A stretch of DNA of 28,285 nt from the NCBI GenBank assembly GCA_002366645.1, contig DFBM01000012.1, positions 1 to 28,285 of the forward strand. The letters run 5' to 3'. Source of the stretch: Rhodobacterales bacterium UBA3080. Lineage in GTDB: Bacteria; Pseudomonadota; Alphaproteobacteria; Rhodobacterales; Rhodobacteraceae. Every line of letters starts with the position of its first letter. Position 1 is the first letter of the stretch. Of this stretch, positions 1-8,244 are shown in pieces. The position numbers and the translations under genes were made by a program. The notes beneath the pieces were generated by a model that was given only the letters and a program-made list of their open reading frames with translations, ran no database searches and was not told where the DNA came from.

Positions 1-29
1 TGCTGAATAACAATTCACATTGAATTGGG

Positions 30-63
30 GCACCGCGCTTGTCCTTGCGCGGTGCTTCGCTTT
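30..63 (+). terminator. Intrinsic terminator upstream of the opp operon
   Basis: A perfect 9-bp stem (gcaccgcgc at 30-38, gcgcggtgc at 47-55) with an 8-nt loop is followed by ttcgctttt. It would end the transcript of a gene lying left of the window. An in-frame gct-gaa-taa at 2-10 could be the last codons of that gene. By the usual opp/dpp order this would be the peptide-binding protein, but too little is visible to say so. Confidence 0.75.
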
Positions 64-115
64 TGTCAGTTCGGGACAATGACGCCGAACGGAAATTCTC
101 TCATAGGTTTGCGAC

Positions 116-1039
116 ATGCTTAACTACGTGATCAAAAGGATAGCTATCGCTATTCCGACGATGCTGATCCTGATTATTATATCCTTCCTGTTGATGCACT
201 CTGCTCCGGGCGGGCCATTCACTTCGGAAAGACCGTTGCCACCTCAGGTTTTGGCCAATATCGAGGCCAAATACGGTCTGGATCAACCGCTATGGCGGCA
301 GATGATCAACTATGTCTGGAGTGTTACAACCCAGTTCGATTTCGGACCTTCGTTCAAATATAAAGACCGCACCGTTAACGAGATCATTGGTCAAGGCTTC
401 CCGATCACCCTGAAATATGGTTTCTGGTCGTTTGTAGTGGCGATTGGCGTGGGCATTCCGCTTGGCGCTATCGCGGCTATCCGCAAGAACACATGGATCG
501 ATTACCTTGCTGTTGGCGTATCGATTGGTGCGCAGGTTTTGCCAAACTTCGTTATGGCCCCGCTGCTGGTAATTACCTTCACGCTTTGGCTAGGCTGGCT
601 CCCGGGAGGAGGCTGGAACGGTGGCGAGTGGAAATACCTGATCATGCCGGTCATCGCGCTATCAACCAGCTATATGGCTTCGATAGCGAGGATAACGCGC
701 TCCTCAATGTTGGAAGTACTGAACACCAACTATATCCGCACCGCCAAGGCCAAGGGCCTACCGGCATCGACCATCATTTTCCGCCATGCGCTGAAGCCGT
801 CGCTACTGCCGGTAATCTCTTACCTTGGACCTGCGTTTGTGGGTTTGATTACTGGTTCGGTGGTCATCGATATCTACTTCTCGACCGGCGGTATGGGGTA
901 TTTCTTTGTGAACTCTGCGACCAACCGCGATTACTCGGTGATGATGGGTATTACAATTCTGGTTGGTTTCCTGACCATACTATTCAGTCTCGTCGTCGAT
1001 CTGCTTTACGCATGGATCGATCCGAAGATCCGTTATTGA
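116..1039 (+). CDS. oppB: Oligopeptide ABC transporter, permease OppB
   Basis: Inner-membrane permease of a peptide importer of the OppB/DppB family. The 307-residue length matches E. coli OppB (306). An N-terminal membrane segment lies at about 9-29, followed by a periplasmic loop and further hydrophobic segments near 102-122, 131-160, 174-190, 236-256 and 276-300. The EAA loop that docks on the ATPase is visible at about 205-230 (NYIRTAKAKGLPAS, then RHALKP). The start at ATG 116 places the usual MLNYVIKRI opening first; the ribosome site (ATAGGT) is weak. It is the first gene of a four-gene operon, with oppC starting 10 nt after its stop. Substrate type (dipeptide, oligopeptide or another solute) cannot be read from the permease. 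Confidence 0.93.
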   Translation: MLNYVIKRIAIAIPTMLILIIISFLLMHSAPGGPFTSERPLPPQVLANIEAKYGLDQPLWRQMINYVWSVTTQFDFGPSFKYKDRTVNEIIGQGFPITLKYGFWSFVVAIGVGIPLGAIAAIRKNTWIDYLAVGVSIGAQVLPNFVMAPLLVITFTLWLGWLPGGGWNGGEWKYLIMPVIALSTSYMASIARITRSSMLEVLNTNYIRTAKAKGLPASTIIFRHALKPSLLPVISYLGPAFVGLITGSVVIDIYFSTGGMGYFFVNSATNRDYSVMMGITILVGFLTILFSLVVDLLYAWIDPKIRY

Positions 1040-1049
1040 GGGGCGGGAA

Positions 1050-1982
1050 ATGATTGTAGCAAACAAAAATAAAATCGCCGAAATGGCGGAGAACATGTCC
1101 GGTATGGACGCTGTTGATGGCCGGTCGCTCTGGGCTGATGCGCGTCGCCGTTTCATGCATAACAAAGCTGCCGTGGTCAGTTTGGTAATCCTCGCGCTGA
1201 TCGTTTTGTTTTCCTTCGCAGGACCTTACTTTGCCGTTTGGTCGAACGAGGAAATTGACTGGAGCGTCATGGGCTCGGCCGCCACGAAGGGTATGCCTTC
1301 GTTCGAAACCGGCCACTTCTTTGGCACTGACGACTTGGGGCGCGACATTTACTCTCGTGTAATCCAGGGGACACAAATTTCGCTTATGGTTGGCGTTTTG
1401 GGCGCGTTCGTTGCTGTGATTGTTGGCACACTTTATGGTGCAATCTCGGGATACGTTGGTGGGCGCACTGACCAGATCATGATGCGTATCGTGGACATCC
1501 TGATGGCCATTCCGTTCATGTTCGTTCTGATCCTGATGCTGGTGGTCTTCGGGCGCTCCATCGGGATGCTGTTCATCGGGATTGGTCTGCTGGCTTGGCT
1601 GGATATGAGCCGTATCGTTCGCGGTCAGACCTTGTCCATCAAGAACAAAGAGTTCATCGAGGCCGCCCGCGCCACCGGCGTTTCGGGCTTCAAGATCATC
1701 ACCCGCCACATCGTGCCCAACCTTCTGGGCGTTGTTGCAGTATACGCGACCTTGCTTGTCCCGGGCATGATCCTGACCGAAAGCTTCATCTCGTTCCTTG
1801 GCCTAGGTGTGCAAGAACCCAACACCAGTTGGGGCGCACTAATTTCCGAAGGTGCAGGCACCATCCGCTATGACACTGAATGGCAGTTGCTGTTCCCGCT
1901 GGCGTTCTTTGTGGTCAGCCTGTTCTGTTTCTATTTCATTGGCGATGGTCTGCGTGACGCGCTCGACCCGAAAGATAGGTAA
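1050..1982 (+). CDS. oppC: Oligopeptide ABC transporter, permease OppC
   Basis: Second permease of the importer, pairing with OppB to form the channel. Its 310 residues fit the family. A cytoplasmic N-terminal region of about 40 residues precedes the first membrane segment (about 40-60), as in OppC/DppC. The family signature FGTDDLGRDIYSR follows at 91-103, then a five-segment permease core. The EAA loop is at about 201-226 (EFIEAARATG, then RHIVPNLLG). The start at ATG 1050 has a purine-rich site (GAGGGGCGGG) just upstream, overlapping the oppB stop region. The gene sits 5 nt before oppD, so the four genes are almost certainly one transcript. Confidence 0.93.
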   Translation: MIVANKNKIAEMAENMSGMDAVDGRSLWADARRRFMHNKAAVVSLVILALIVLFSFAGPYFAVWSNEEIDWSVMGSAATKGMPSFETGHFFGTDDLGRDIYSRVIQGTQISLMVGVLGAFVAVIVGTLYGAISGYVGGRTDQIMMRIVDILMAIPFMFVLILMLVVFGRSIGMLFIGIGLLAWLDMSRIVRGQTLSIKNKEFIEAARATGVSGFKIITRHIVPNLLGVVAVYATLLVPGMILTESFISFLGLGVQEPNTSWGALISEGAGTIRYDTEWQLLFPLAFFVVSLFCFYFIGDGLRDALDPKDR

Positions 1983-1987
1983 TCGCT

Positions 1988-2962
1988 ATGAGCTTACTTG
2001 AAGTAAAAGACTTGAGCGTCGAATTCGACACAGCCGATGGCGTCGTTCGCGCTGTTAATAATGTCAGCTTTTCCGTTGATAATAGAGAAACCCTCGCAAT
2101 CGTGGGCGAGTCCGGTTCTGGCAAAAGCCAAACCGTTTTCGCACTGATGGGACTTCTGGCGCAAAATGGCCGCGCCACCGGAAGCGTGATGTTTGAGGGG
2201 CAGGAAATTCTTAACCTTAAGGGTGCAGAGCTTAACGCCATTCGGGCCGAAAAGATTGCGATGATCTTTCAAGACCCGATGACAAGCCTCAATCCGTTCA
2301 TGCGGATCTCGGACCAAATGGCCGAGGTGTTGATGCTCCACAAGGGCCTATCCAAATCCGATGCGATCAAGCAGTCGATTACCATGCTCGATGCCGTGAA
2401 AATCCCAGAGGCAAAGAGCCGCGTGCGAATGTACCCGCACGAGTTTTCAGGCGGTATGCGGCAGCGCGTGATGATTGCGATGTCGCTATTGTGCCAGCCA
2501 AAACTGCTGATTGCTGACGAACCTACTACGGCACTCGATGTGACCGTGCAGGCCCAGATTATGCGCCTTCTGGCGGATATCCAAAGAGACCTCGACACCG
2601 CGATCATTCTGATTACACACGATCTCGGCGTTGTAGCTGGCAACAGTAATGAAACGCTGGTTATGTATGGTGGTCAGGTGATGGAGATTGGCACGACCGA
2701 GCATGTCTACGCCGCGCCAACACATCCTTATACCAAAGGCCTGATGAGCGCGGTGCCCCGTCTGGATCAGGAAACGGACGTGTTGGTAACAATTCCCGGT
2801 AATCCACCCAATATGATGAGGCTTCCGAAAGGATGCCCCTTTGCCGCGCGCTGCGCATTTGTGAAGGATGTTTGTCAAACTACCATGCCGGACCTCATTC
2901 CCACTGGAAGCTCCGACGGTCATATGCGCGCCTGTCACGTGGCGATGGAGGACTTGAAATGA
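1988..2962 (+). CDS. oppD: Oligopeptide ABC transporter, ATPase OppD
   Basis: Cytoplasmic ATP-binding subunit that powers peptide import. Walker A GESGSGKS is at 40-47, Q-loop IFQDP near 93-97, signature SGGMRQR at 154-160, Walker B LLIADEP at 173-179 and the switch histidine in ITHDLG near 209-214. The C-terminal oligopeptide-transporter extension carries four cysteines (Cys283, Cys289, Cys296, Cys316). This CPFAARC-type pattern is known in OppD/OppF/DppD proteins, and related structures place an iron-sulfur cluster there. The stop codon overlaps the oppF start (ATGA), indicating coupled translation of the two ATPases. Length (324) is typical. Confidence 0.93.
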   Translation: MSLLEVKDLSVEFDTADGVVRAVNNVSFSVDNRETLAIVGESGSGKSQTVFALMGLLAQNGRATGSVMFEGQEILNLKGAELNAIRAEKIAMIFQDPMTSLNPFMRISDQMAEVLMLHKGLSKSDAIKQSITMLDAVKIPEAKSRVRMYPHEFSGGMRQRVMIAMSLLCQPKLLIADEPTTALDVTVQAQIMRLLADIQRDLDTAIILITHDLGVVAGNSNETLVMYGGQVMEIGTTEHVYAAPTHPYTKGLMSAVPRLDQETDVLVTIPGNPPNMMRLPKGCPFAARCAFVKDVCQTTMPDLIPTGSSDGHMRACHVAMEDLK

Positions 2963-3945
2963 GCCATGAAACCATCATGAAGGTTGACGACCTGAAAGTT
3001 TACTTCAACGTTACAAAACGCGATGCGATGCCGTGGACAAAGCCGGACAAGCTGAAGGCCGTAGACGGCGTAAGTTTTGAGCTGAAAGCCGGAGAAACTC
3101 TTGGAATAGTAGGTGAGTCCGGTTGCGGGAAATCGACATTGGCACGTGCGGTTATCAGGATGATACCGTCGGAATCCGGTGATGTGATGTGGCTCGGGCA
3201 GGATCTGATGGCGTTGGACGCCAAAGAAATGCGTGCGCGTCGCAAAGAGGTCCAGATGATTTTTCAGGATCCGTTGGCCAGCCTCGACCCACGGATGAAC
3301 ATCGGTGAAATCATCGCCGAGCCTATCAAAACCCACTATCCGAAAACTCCGAAGGCCGAGATCAAAAAGATGGTCGAGGAGGTAATGATCAAGGTTGGCT
3401 TGCTGCCGAATCTTGTTAACCGCTACCCGCACGAATTTTCGGGCGGGCAATGCCAACGCATCGGTATCGCACGCGCTTTGATCCTGAAGCCGAAGTTGAT
3501 TATCTGCGACGAACCGGTTTCCGCGCTCGACGTCTCGATTCAGGCACAGGTGGTGAACCTGCTGAAGGAATTGCAAGAAGAGATGGGCATGGCTTTGATT
3601 TTCATCGCGCATGACCTGTCGATCGTCAAACATATCAGCACACGGATCATGGTGCTCTATCTGGGCAATATGGTGGAGCTGGCGGACAGTGTCGACCTCT
3701 ATAAACAACCGCGCCACCCTTACACGCAGGCATTGATTTCCGCGGTGCCGATCCCTGATCCATTGATCGAAAAGAACAAAGAATTGATCTTGATCGAAGG
3801 TGATTTGCCCTCACCAATCAGCCCTCCCTCGGGCTGTGTTTTCCGCACACGCTGCCCAAGGGTGCAGGATATTTGTACACGTGAAAAGCCGGAATTCGTC
3901 GATGCTGGCAACGGACATAAAGTGGCTTGTCATTTCCACGACTGA
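2959..3945 (+). CDS. oppF: Oligopeptide ABC transporter, ATPase OppF
   Basis: Second ATPase of the importer, forming a heterodimer with OppD. I start it at ATG 2959, which overlaps the oppD TGA and has GGAG about 8 nt upstream. The frame stays open for 42 codons further upstream, but that stretch is inside oppD and looks non-homologous. The 328 residues contain Walker A GESGCGKST at 52-60, IFQDPLASLDPR at 101-112, signature SGGQCQR at 161-167, Walker B LIICDEP at 180-186 and AHDLS. The C-terminal extension holds CVFRTRC and two later cysteines, as in OppD. A hairpin terminator begins 4 nt after the stop, so this closes the operon. Confidence 0.93.
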   Translation: MSHETIMKVDDLKVYFNVTKRDAMPWTKPDKLKAVDGVSFELKAGETLGIVGESGCGKSTLARAVIRMIPSESGDVMWLGQDLMALDAKEMRARRKEVQMIFQDPLASLDPRMNIGEIIAEPIKTHYPKTPKAEIKKMVEEVMIKVGLLPNLVNRYPHEFSGGQCQRIGIARALILKPKLIICDEPVSALDVSIQAQVVNLLKELQEEMGMALIFIAHDLSIVKHISTRIMVLYLGNMVELADSVDLYKQPRHPYTQALISAVPIPDPLIEKNKELILIEGDLPSPISPPSGCVFRTRCPRVQDICTREKPEFVDAGNGHKVACHFHD

Positions 3946-3948
3946 TTT

Positions 3949-3984
3949 AAACCCATCGTGCAAGCTCTGCGCGGTGGGTTTTAC
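3949..3984 (+). terminator. Intrinsic terminator of the opp operon
   Basis: A 10-bp stem (aaacccatcg at 3949-3958 with cggtgggttt at 3972-3981, one G-U pair) begins 4 nt after the oppF stop, and its 3' arm runs into tta. The loop is 13 nt. The remaining 3985-4071 shows no convincing promoter for the next gene. Confidence 0.7.
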
Positions 3985-4071
3985 ACGTTGATGCAGATCA
4001 TGGACTAAAGCCTTTCAACTTGCGAAAGTGTGGCATCGGTTTTCCGAAAGCTCAATCGAAGGAGAATAGCT

Positions 4072-4512
4072 ATGAAACCTGTCAAAACGTATTTCCTGTT
4101 GGCGGATGAAAAAGAAGCTCGGGTTCTAGAGAACGACGGCGTGGGCAAAGGGATATTTCAGATTTCCCGATTAACGGCTGAAGATGCTGGTGTTGTTCCG
4201 CCCGACTTTGCCGATCAACCAACGTCTGCTCGCGGTAGTGGAGGGGCGGGGCGCCACGGGATCGAACCTGCAACGTCTCTTAGGGAGAGTGCCCGTGATC
4301 GTTTTGCCGACTATCTTGTTGAAACGATTGTCGAACTGAAAAACGGCAAGAAGTTTGATCGTTTCATTGTATGTGCTGCACCACAGTTGTTAGGTGAGCT
4401 CCGCGGAGAGTTCGAAGGGAAAGTCGAAATTTATGCGGATTTGGACAGAAACCTTGTGAACACCGCATTGGATGAACTGCCAGCGCATTTAAGTAAAATT
4501 GTAGCGCTTTAA
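4072..4512 (+). CDS. Host attachment protein family (PF10116-like)
   Basis: A 146-residue cytoplasmic-looking protein resembling the 'protein required for attachment to host cells' family first named in Agrobacterium. That family is distantly related to the bacterial eRF1-like (baeRF) proteins, so the name may mislead. Visible family features are the N-terminal strand KTYFLLADEKEARVLEN, a glycine-rich middle (ARGSGGAGRHGIEP), the helix RESARDRFADYLVETI, the strand FDRFIVCAAPQLLGELR and the C-terminal DLDRNLVNTALDELPAHL. I chose ATG 4072 because a strong GAAGGAG lies about 8 nt upstream; the frame extends 14 codons further but without a ribosome site. There is no signal peptide or membrane segment. 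It is monocistronic and converges on pepF. The biochemical role is not known to me. Confidence 0.8.
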   Translation: MKPVKTYFLLADEKEARVLENDGVGKGIFQISRLTAEDAGVVPPDFADQPTSARGSGGAGRHGIEPATSLRESARDRFADYLVETIVELKNGKKFDRFIVCAAPQLLGELRGEFEGKVEIYADLDRNLVNTALDELPAHLSKIVAL

Positions 4513-4517
4513 CGGAG

Positions 4518-4544
4518 ATTGCCCGGCAATAAATGCCGGGCAAT
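4518..4544. terminator. Bidirectional terminator between convergent genes
   Basis: A perfect 11-bp stem (attgcccggca at 4518-4528, tgccgggcaat at 4534-4544) with a 5-nt ataaa loop fills most of the 41-nt gap between the host-attachment gene and pepF. It lacks a long U-run on either side but is well placed to end both transcripts. Confidence 0.65.
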
Positions 4545-4553
4545 ACGCTGGCC

Positions 4554-6386
4554 TTAGGCTTCCATGGTTTCGAGTTCATCGATCATCGAGGCGATCAGCG
4601 ATAATCCTTTGTCCCAGAACGTCGGGTCTGAGGCATCCAGCCCGAACGGAGCCAGCAATTCTTTGTGGTGCTTCGATCCACCCGCCTTAAGCATGTCGAA
4701 ATACTTTTCCTGGAAATCGTCACCGCCTTCTGCGTAAACCGCATATAGCGCATTCACAAGCCCGTCGCCAAAAGCGTATGCATAGACATAGAACGGCGAA
4801 TGAATGAAGTGCGGAATGTAGCTCCAGAAGGTCTCGTAACCTTCCATGAAATTGAAGCCGTCACCAAGGCTTTCGTGTTGTATTTCCATCCAGAGCGCGT
4901 TGATCTGGTCGGGCGTCAGTTCACCTTGAGCACGAGCCGCATGCAGGCGGCATTCGAAGTCGTAGAACGCAATTTGCCGAACAACCGTGTTGATCATATC
5001 TTCGACTTTACCCGCGAGCAGACGTTTGCGTGCGGCTTGGTCGGGCGCGTTGTCGAGCAACTTGCGGAAGGTCAGCATCTCGCCAAAAACAGAGGCGGTT
5101 TCGGCGAGCGTCAGCGGCGTTGACGACAACAATTCCCCTTGACCGGCAGCCAGAACCTGATGGACACCGTGCCCCAGTTCATGCGCCAGCGTCATTACAT
5201 CACGCTGTTTGCCAAGATAGTTCAACATTACATACGGGTGCGCGTCGGTTACAGTCGGATGCGCGAACGCGCCCGGAGCTTTACCGGCTTTTACCGGTGC
5301 GTCGATCCAACCTTTGTCAAAGAACGGAGCGGCAATTTCGGCCATGCGAGGGTCAAAGTCAGCGTAAGCGTCCATAACGGTTGTACGGGCCTGTTCCCAC
5401 GGGATAATTAGATCATCTTCGTCAGGCAGGGGCGCGCTACGGTCCCAGACCTCCATCTTCTCTAGGCCCATCCACTTTGCCTTCAGGGCGTAATAACGAT
5501 GCGAGAGCTTGGGATAAGCGGCCACAACCGCATCACGCAAAGCCTGAACAACCTCGGGTTCGACGTCATTAGCGAGGTGACGGGACATCTGTGGCGTCGG
5601 CAGACTGCGCCATTTGTCCTCGATTTCCTTCTCTTTCGCGAGCGTGTTCGTGATCCGCGCAAACAACGGTGTTTTGGCGCTGAACACTTTGACCAACGCC
5701 TTCGCGCCCATCTCACGACGTGAACGTTCAGTGTCGGACAACAGGTTTAAAGTCGCCTCAAGGTTCATCTCTTCGCCATCAACGTCGAAAGTCAAACCCG
5801 CCATGGTTTCGTCAAACAGCCGATTCCACGCAGAGGCCCCGACGACAGACTGGTCATGCAGGAACTTCTCGAGCTCGTCCGACAATTGGTATGGCTTCAT
5901 CTTACGAAGATTGTCGAAGATTGGTTTGTACCGGTTGAGATCGGCATTTTCCGTCAGCAAAGCGTCCAGAGAAGCATCTTCAATTCGGTTCATTTCCAGA
6001 CTGAAGAATACAAGATTTGAGGACATGTCCGTGATGCTAGCCTGCATATCCGCCAAAAACTTGCCGCGCTCCGCATCGGTGGTGTTTTGGTAATAACGTA
6101 GGCCAGCAAAGGACATAACGCGTCCGGCGACCTGCTGAATCCGCTCGTAACGCTGTACACAATCAAGCATGTCGGCAGCGTTTAGCTTCTGCAAATTTCC
6201 CTGATAGTCGGCACTGAACGAGGGCGTTTCTTCACCAAGCCAACCCAGATCTTTCGTGATCTCGGGGCCGTCTGTCGAGGGGTAGAGGTCATCGAGGTTC
6301 CACTCCGGCAGATCGCCCATGTTGTCGCTGGCCGCAGCCTCGCGAGAATCACGCAAAATTTCGGGGGCGGGACGGGGGTGGAACAT
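4554..6386 (-). CDS. pepF: Oligoendopeptidase F (M3 family metallopeptidase)
   Basis: Zinc endopeptidase that cuts short peptides in the cytoplasm; it may process peptides imported by the opp system encoded nearby, which is inference from position. The 610-residue protein has the N-terminal oligoendopeptidase domain (about 115-185) and the M3 catalytic region. The zinc site HELGH is at 402-406 and the third ligand is probably Glu429 in LAETASVFGE. Downstream YYPF-like aromatic segments (FIHSPFYVYAYAFGDGL) are typical of PepF. I start at ATG 6386, which has AGGAGA 7 nt upstream. An extension of 29 codons is open but lacks a ribosome site and looks non-homologous. It sits 67 nt downstream of the exonuclease-like gene. 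Confidence 0.93.
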   Translation of the reverse strand: MFHPRPAPEILRDSREAAASDNMGDLPEWNLDDLYPSTDGPEITKDLGWLGEETPSFSADYQGNLQKLNAADMLDCVQRYERIQQVAGRVMSFAGLRYYQNTTDAERGKFLADMQASITDMSSNLVFFSLEMNRIEDASLDALLTENADLNRYKPIFDNLRKMKPYQLSDELEKFLHDQSVVGASAWNRLFDETMAGLTFDVDGEEMNLEATLNLLSDTERSRREMGAKALVKVFSAKTPLFARITNTLAKEKEIEDKWRSLPTPQMSRHLANDVEPEVVQALRDAVVAAYPKLSHRYYALKAKWMGLEKMEVWDRSAPLPDEDDLIIPWEQARTTVMDAYADFDPRMAEIAAPFFDKGWIDAPVKAGKAPGAFAHPTVTDAHPYVMLNYLGKQRDVMTLAHELGHGVHQVLAAGQGELLSSTPLTLAETASVFGEMLTFRKLLDNAPDQAARKRLLAGKVEDMINTVVRQIAFYDFECRLHAARAQGELTPDQINALWMEIQHESLGDGFNFMEGYETFWSYIPHFIHSPFYVYAYAFGDGLVNALYAVYAEGGDDFQEKYFDMLKAGGSKHHKELLAPFGLDASDPTFWDKGLSLIASMIDELETMEA

Positions 6387-6453
6387 GGTTTTCTCCTGAT
6401 ACAAACAATCGGTTCGAATATAGATAGGGATAAGCAGACGGGGGTAAAAGCCC

Positions 6454-7515
6454 CTAATAGTCCAAATCAACACTGACCGGAAAATGGTCCGACGCCGTCA
6501 GAAGCGCATTCTGGAGACTTTTGTCGTCGAAGCATTCCGGATCGTCGAACGGGTGCCAAATGCGCCAAGCGGGATTGGTTGTTTGGGCGAGGTCGGGCGA
6601 CAGCATGATGTAGTCGAGCAATGCATTCAAATACCGCTTAAACTTACTGATATAAAACCGTGCGGTTGAAAGCGACCACGCCTGTCGGGGGTCCAGCATA
6701 ATTGCGGCGTACGGTTCGACGAGCAGGCCCGTTTCACTATCGCCGAGCACGATTTCGACACCGGAGCGGGCAAACAGGTTTTCGAACCCGTTGACCCCTG
6801 GACCATCATTGAAGTCACCAAGGACGATGAAAGGGTCACCCGCTGCGAGGTGCTCCTCGGCGCGTTGCCTGATCCAGATACATTGGGCTAGTTGCTTACG
6901 ACGATTGTCTACCAGCATGCCCAACTCTTCTTTCTTGTTGTTGGCTCCATAGGTGGATTTGGATTTGGTGTGAACGCCGATCAATCGTAGCTTTTTGCCA
7001 GTTTTTAGATTTTCTACGGCCAGTTCGACGGGGGGTTTGGAAAATTCGAAAACTTCGGCTTTCCCATCTACATCCACGTCATAGCGAAATCTGCTGTCGA
7101 ATCTCGGGGCGTGCACTTCGGTATCACCGGCCGAGAACTCCCCAGCCGAGAACTCCCCAATCGGGTCGTGGCGCACATCAACAACAAATGGATCGTATAT
7201 TGCTGCCAGTTCCTGATGAGTATCATTGGCAAACCCCATTGCGACCGCATTTTGCCGCAAGCCAAAATGCTTGGTGAAAGTCTCAAGTGCCTTGACCGTA
7301 TCTTGGGTGTTGCCGGTATTCGGGGCTTCGACGATAAGTATGATATCGGCGTCGACGCGTTCGATAACTTCGGCGATCGCTATCGCCTGATCGATGCGCC
7401 GCACGTTATATCTACGGGACCACTCCTGATCCAGAAGCAGTTTATCGTGCTTGTCGAACAATTCTGCAAACCATTCGACGTTATAGGTCGCAATTCTCAA
7501 TTCAGGCGGCCTCAT
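6454..7515 (-). CDS. Endonuclease/exonuclease/phosphatase-fold protein
   Basis: A 353-residue member of the Mg-dependent EEP superfamily (DNase I, exonuclease III, inositol phosphatases). The N-terminal strand RIATYNVEW (Asn12) begins the fold. IVEAPN holds the metal-binding Glu63, LGDFND at 232-237 is the catalytic Asp-Asn pair, and SDHFPV at 342-347 is the C-terminal Asp-His. All catalytic signatures are therefore intact. No signal peptide is seen, so it is probably cytoplasmic. The substrate could be nucleic acid or a small phosphoester and cannot be decided. The start at 7515 overlaps the end of the upstream TerB-DnaJ gene by 14 nt; an in-frame ATG at 7542 is the alternative. An in-frame 15-bp tandem duplication repeats GEFSA at about 120-129. 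Confidence 0.82.
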   Translation of the reverse strand: MRPPELRIATYNVEWFAELFDKHDKLLLDQEWSRRYNVRRIDQAIAIAEVIERVDADIILIVEAPNTGNTQDTVKALETFTKHFGLRQNAVAMGFANDTHQELAAIYDPFVVDVRHDPIGEFSAGEFSAGDTEVHAPRFDSRFRYDVDVDGKAEVFEFSKPPVELAVENLKTGKKLRLIGVHTKSKSTYGANNKKEELGMLVDNRRKQLAQCIWIRQRAEEHLAAGDPFIVLGDFNDGPGVNGFENLFARSGVEIVLGDSETGLLVEPYAAIMLDPRQAWSLSTARFYISKFKRYLNALLDYIMLSPDLAQTTNPAWRIWHPFDDPECFDDKSLQNALLTASDHFPVSVDLDY

Positions 7516-8188
7516 GTGTGTGTTGGATTTCTTCCCACGCATTGTTGATCGTTATCAACCGTGTGTTCGCCAACGCAATTGCTTCGGCCGGCAAGCCGCG
7601 GGCAACGAGGTTGTCTGGGTGTACTTCCCGCACCATTCTTTTCCAGGCTTTACGGATGTCCTCGATGCTCGCGTCGTGGTTTATCTCCAGCACAGAATAA
7701 GGGTCCGGCGCCGCGCCCGGTACATAACGAGACCGCAAGCAGGTGAACAGTTGGTTTGGCAAACCGAATATCCGTGAAACGTCCTCGATAAAACTGTCTT
7801 CTGCCGGGTGATAGTGCCCGTCCGCCATCGAAATATGGAACAACCCTTCAATCAGGTCGCGCAGGATTACAGGGTCATCGTCAAACATTTGAGCGATTTT
7901 TCCGGCGTAGATATCGTACCCGGCCACATCTTGCCGCGCGAGATTGAACAATTTGCCCGCTGCGGCTTCGTCTTTTGGTGGTATCTGGAATACCTGACGG
8001 AAGGCGACGACCTCGTCGCGGGTTACTTCCCCGTCGGCTTTCGCCATCTTCGCCCCTAGCGCAATGATCGCAATTGTGAAGGCCACACTTTTTTCCGGCG
8101 GGCGTTTCAAGTTTTCGAAGATTGCAGAAAGCCCCTGACCTTTTGCAAGGGCTGATAGGGCTTCGGTTATGCGGGTCCAGATTGACAT
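7502..8188 (-). CDS. TerB-DnaJ (DjlA-like) co-chaperone
   Basis: A 228-residue protein with two recognisable domains. Residues about 35-145 form a TerB/DjlA-type helical domain (ALGAKMAKADGEVTRDEV and FHISMADGHYHPAEDSFI repeat the acidic ADG motif). Residues about 162-225 form a J domain with the essential HPD at 190-192 (VREVHPDNLV). J domains stimulate the ATPase of DnaK-type Hsp70s. Unlike E. coli DjlA it has no obvious N-terminal membrane anchor. The gene is 56 nt downstream of the GNAT gene. No clear Shine-Dalgarno precedes ATG 8188, but a TAGACT hexamer ends 6 nt upstream, compatible with a leaderless message. The exonuclease-like gene overlaps its 3' end. Confidence 0.82.
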   Translation of the reverse strand: MSIWTRITEALSALAKGQGLSAIFENLKRPPEKSVAFTIAIIALGAKMAKADGEVTRDEVVAFRQVFQIPPKDEAAAGKLFNLARQDVAGYDIYAGKIAQMFDDDPVILRDLIEGLFHISMADGHYHPAEDSFIEDVSRIFGLPNQLFTCLRSRYVPGAAPDPYSVLEINHDASIEDIRKAWKRMVREVHPDNLVARGLPAEAIALANTRLITINNAWEEIQHTHEAA

Positions 8189-8244
8189 GGGTGCAGTCTA
8201 GCAGATCGGTTGAAATGTGAAACCGAAGGTTACGAAGAATTCAG

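Noticed and set aside
984..1709. Long open frame antisense to oppC (about 241 codons)
   Set aside because: It lies wholly opposite a clear permease gene, is rich in His/Asp/Gln as expected for antisense of hydrophobic codons, has no ribosome site and no recognisable domain.
4017..4045. Sigma-54-like promoter (TGGCAT) before the host-attachment gene
   Set aside because: The downstream element lacks the required GC at -12, so the match is not convincing.
4030..4071. Longer N-terminus for the host-attachment protein
   Set aside because: The 14 extra codons lack homology, and a strong GAAGGAG is correctly spaced only for ATG 4072.
6387..6473. 29-codon extension of pepF
   Set aside because: The extra residues are hydrophobic and non-homologous, and the AGGAGA ribosome site lies inside them, just before ATG 6386.
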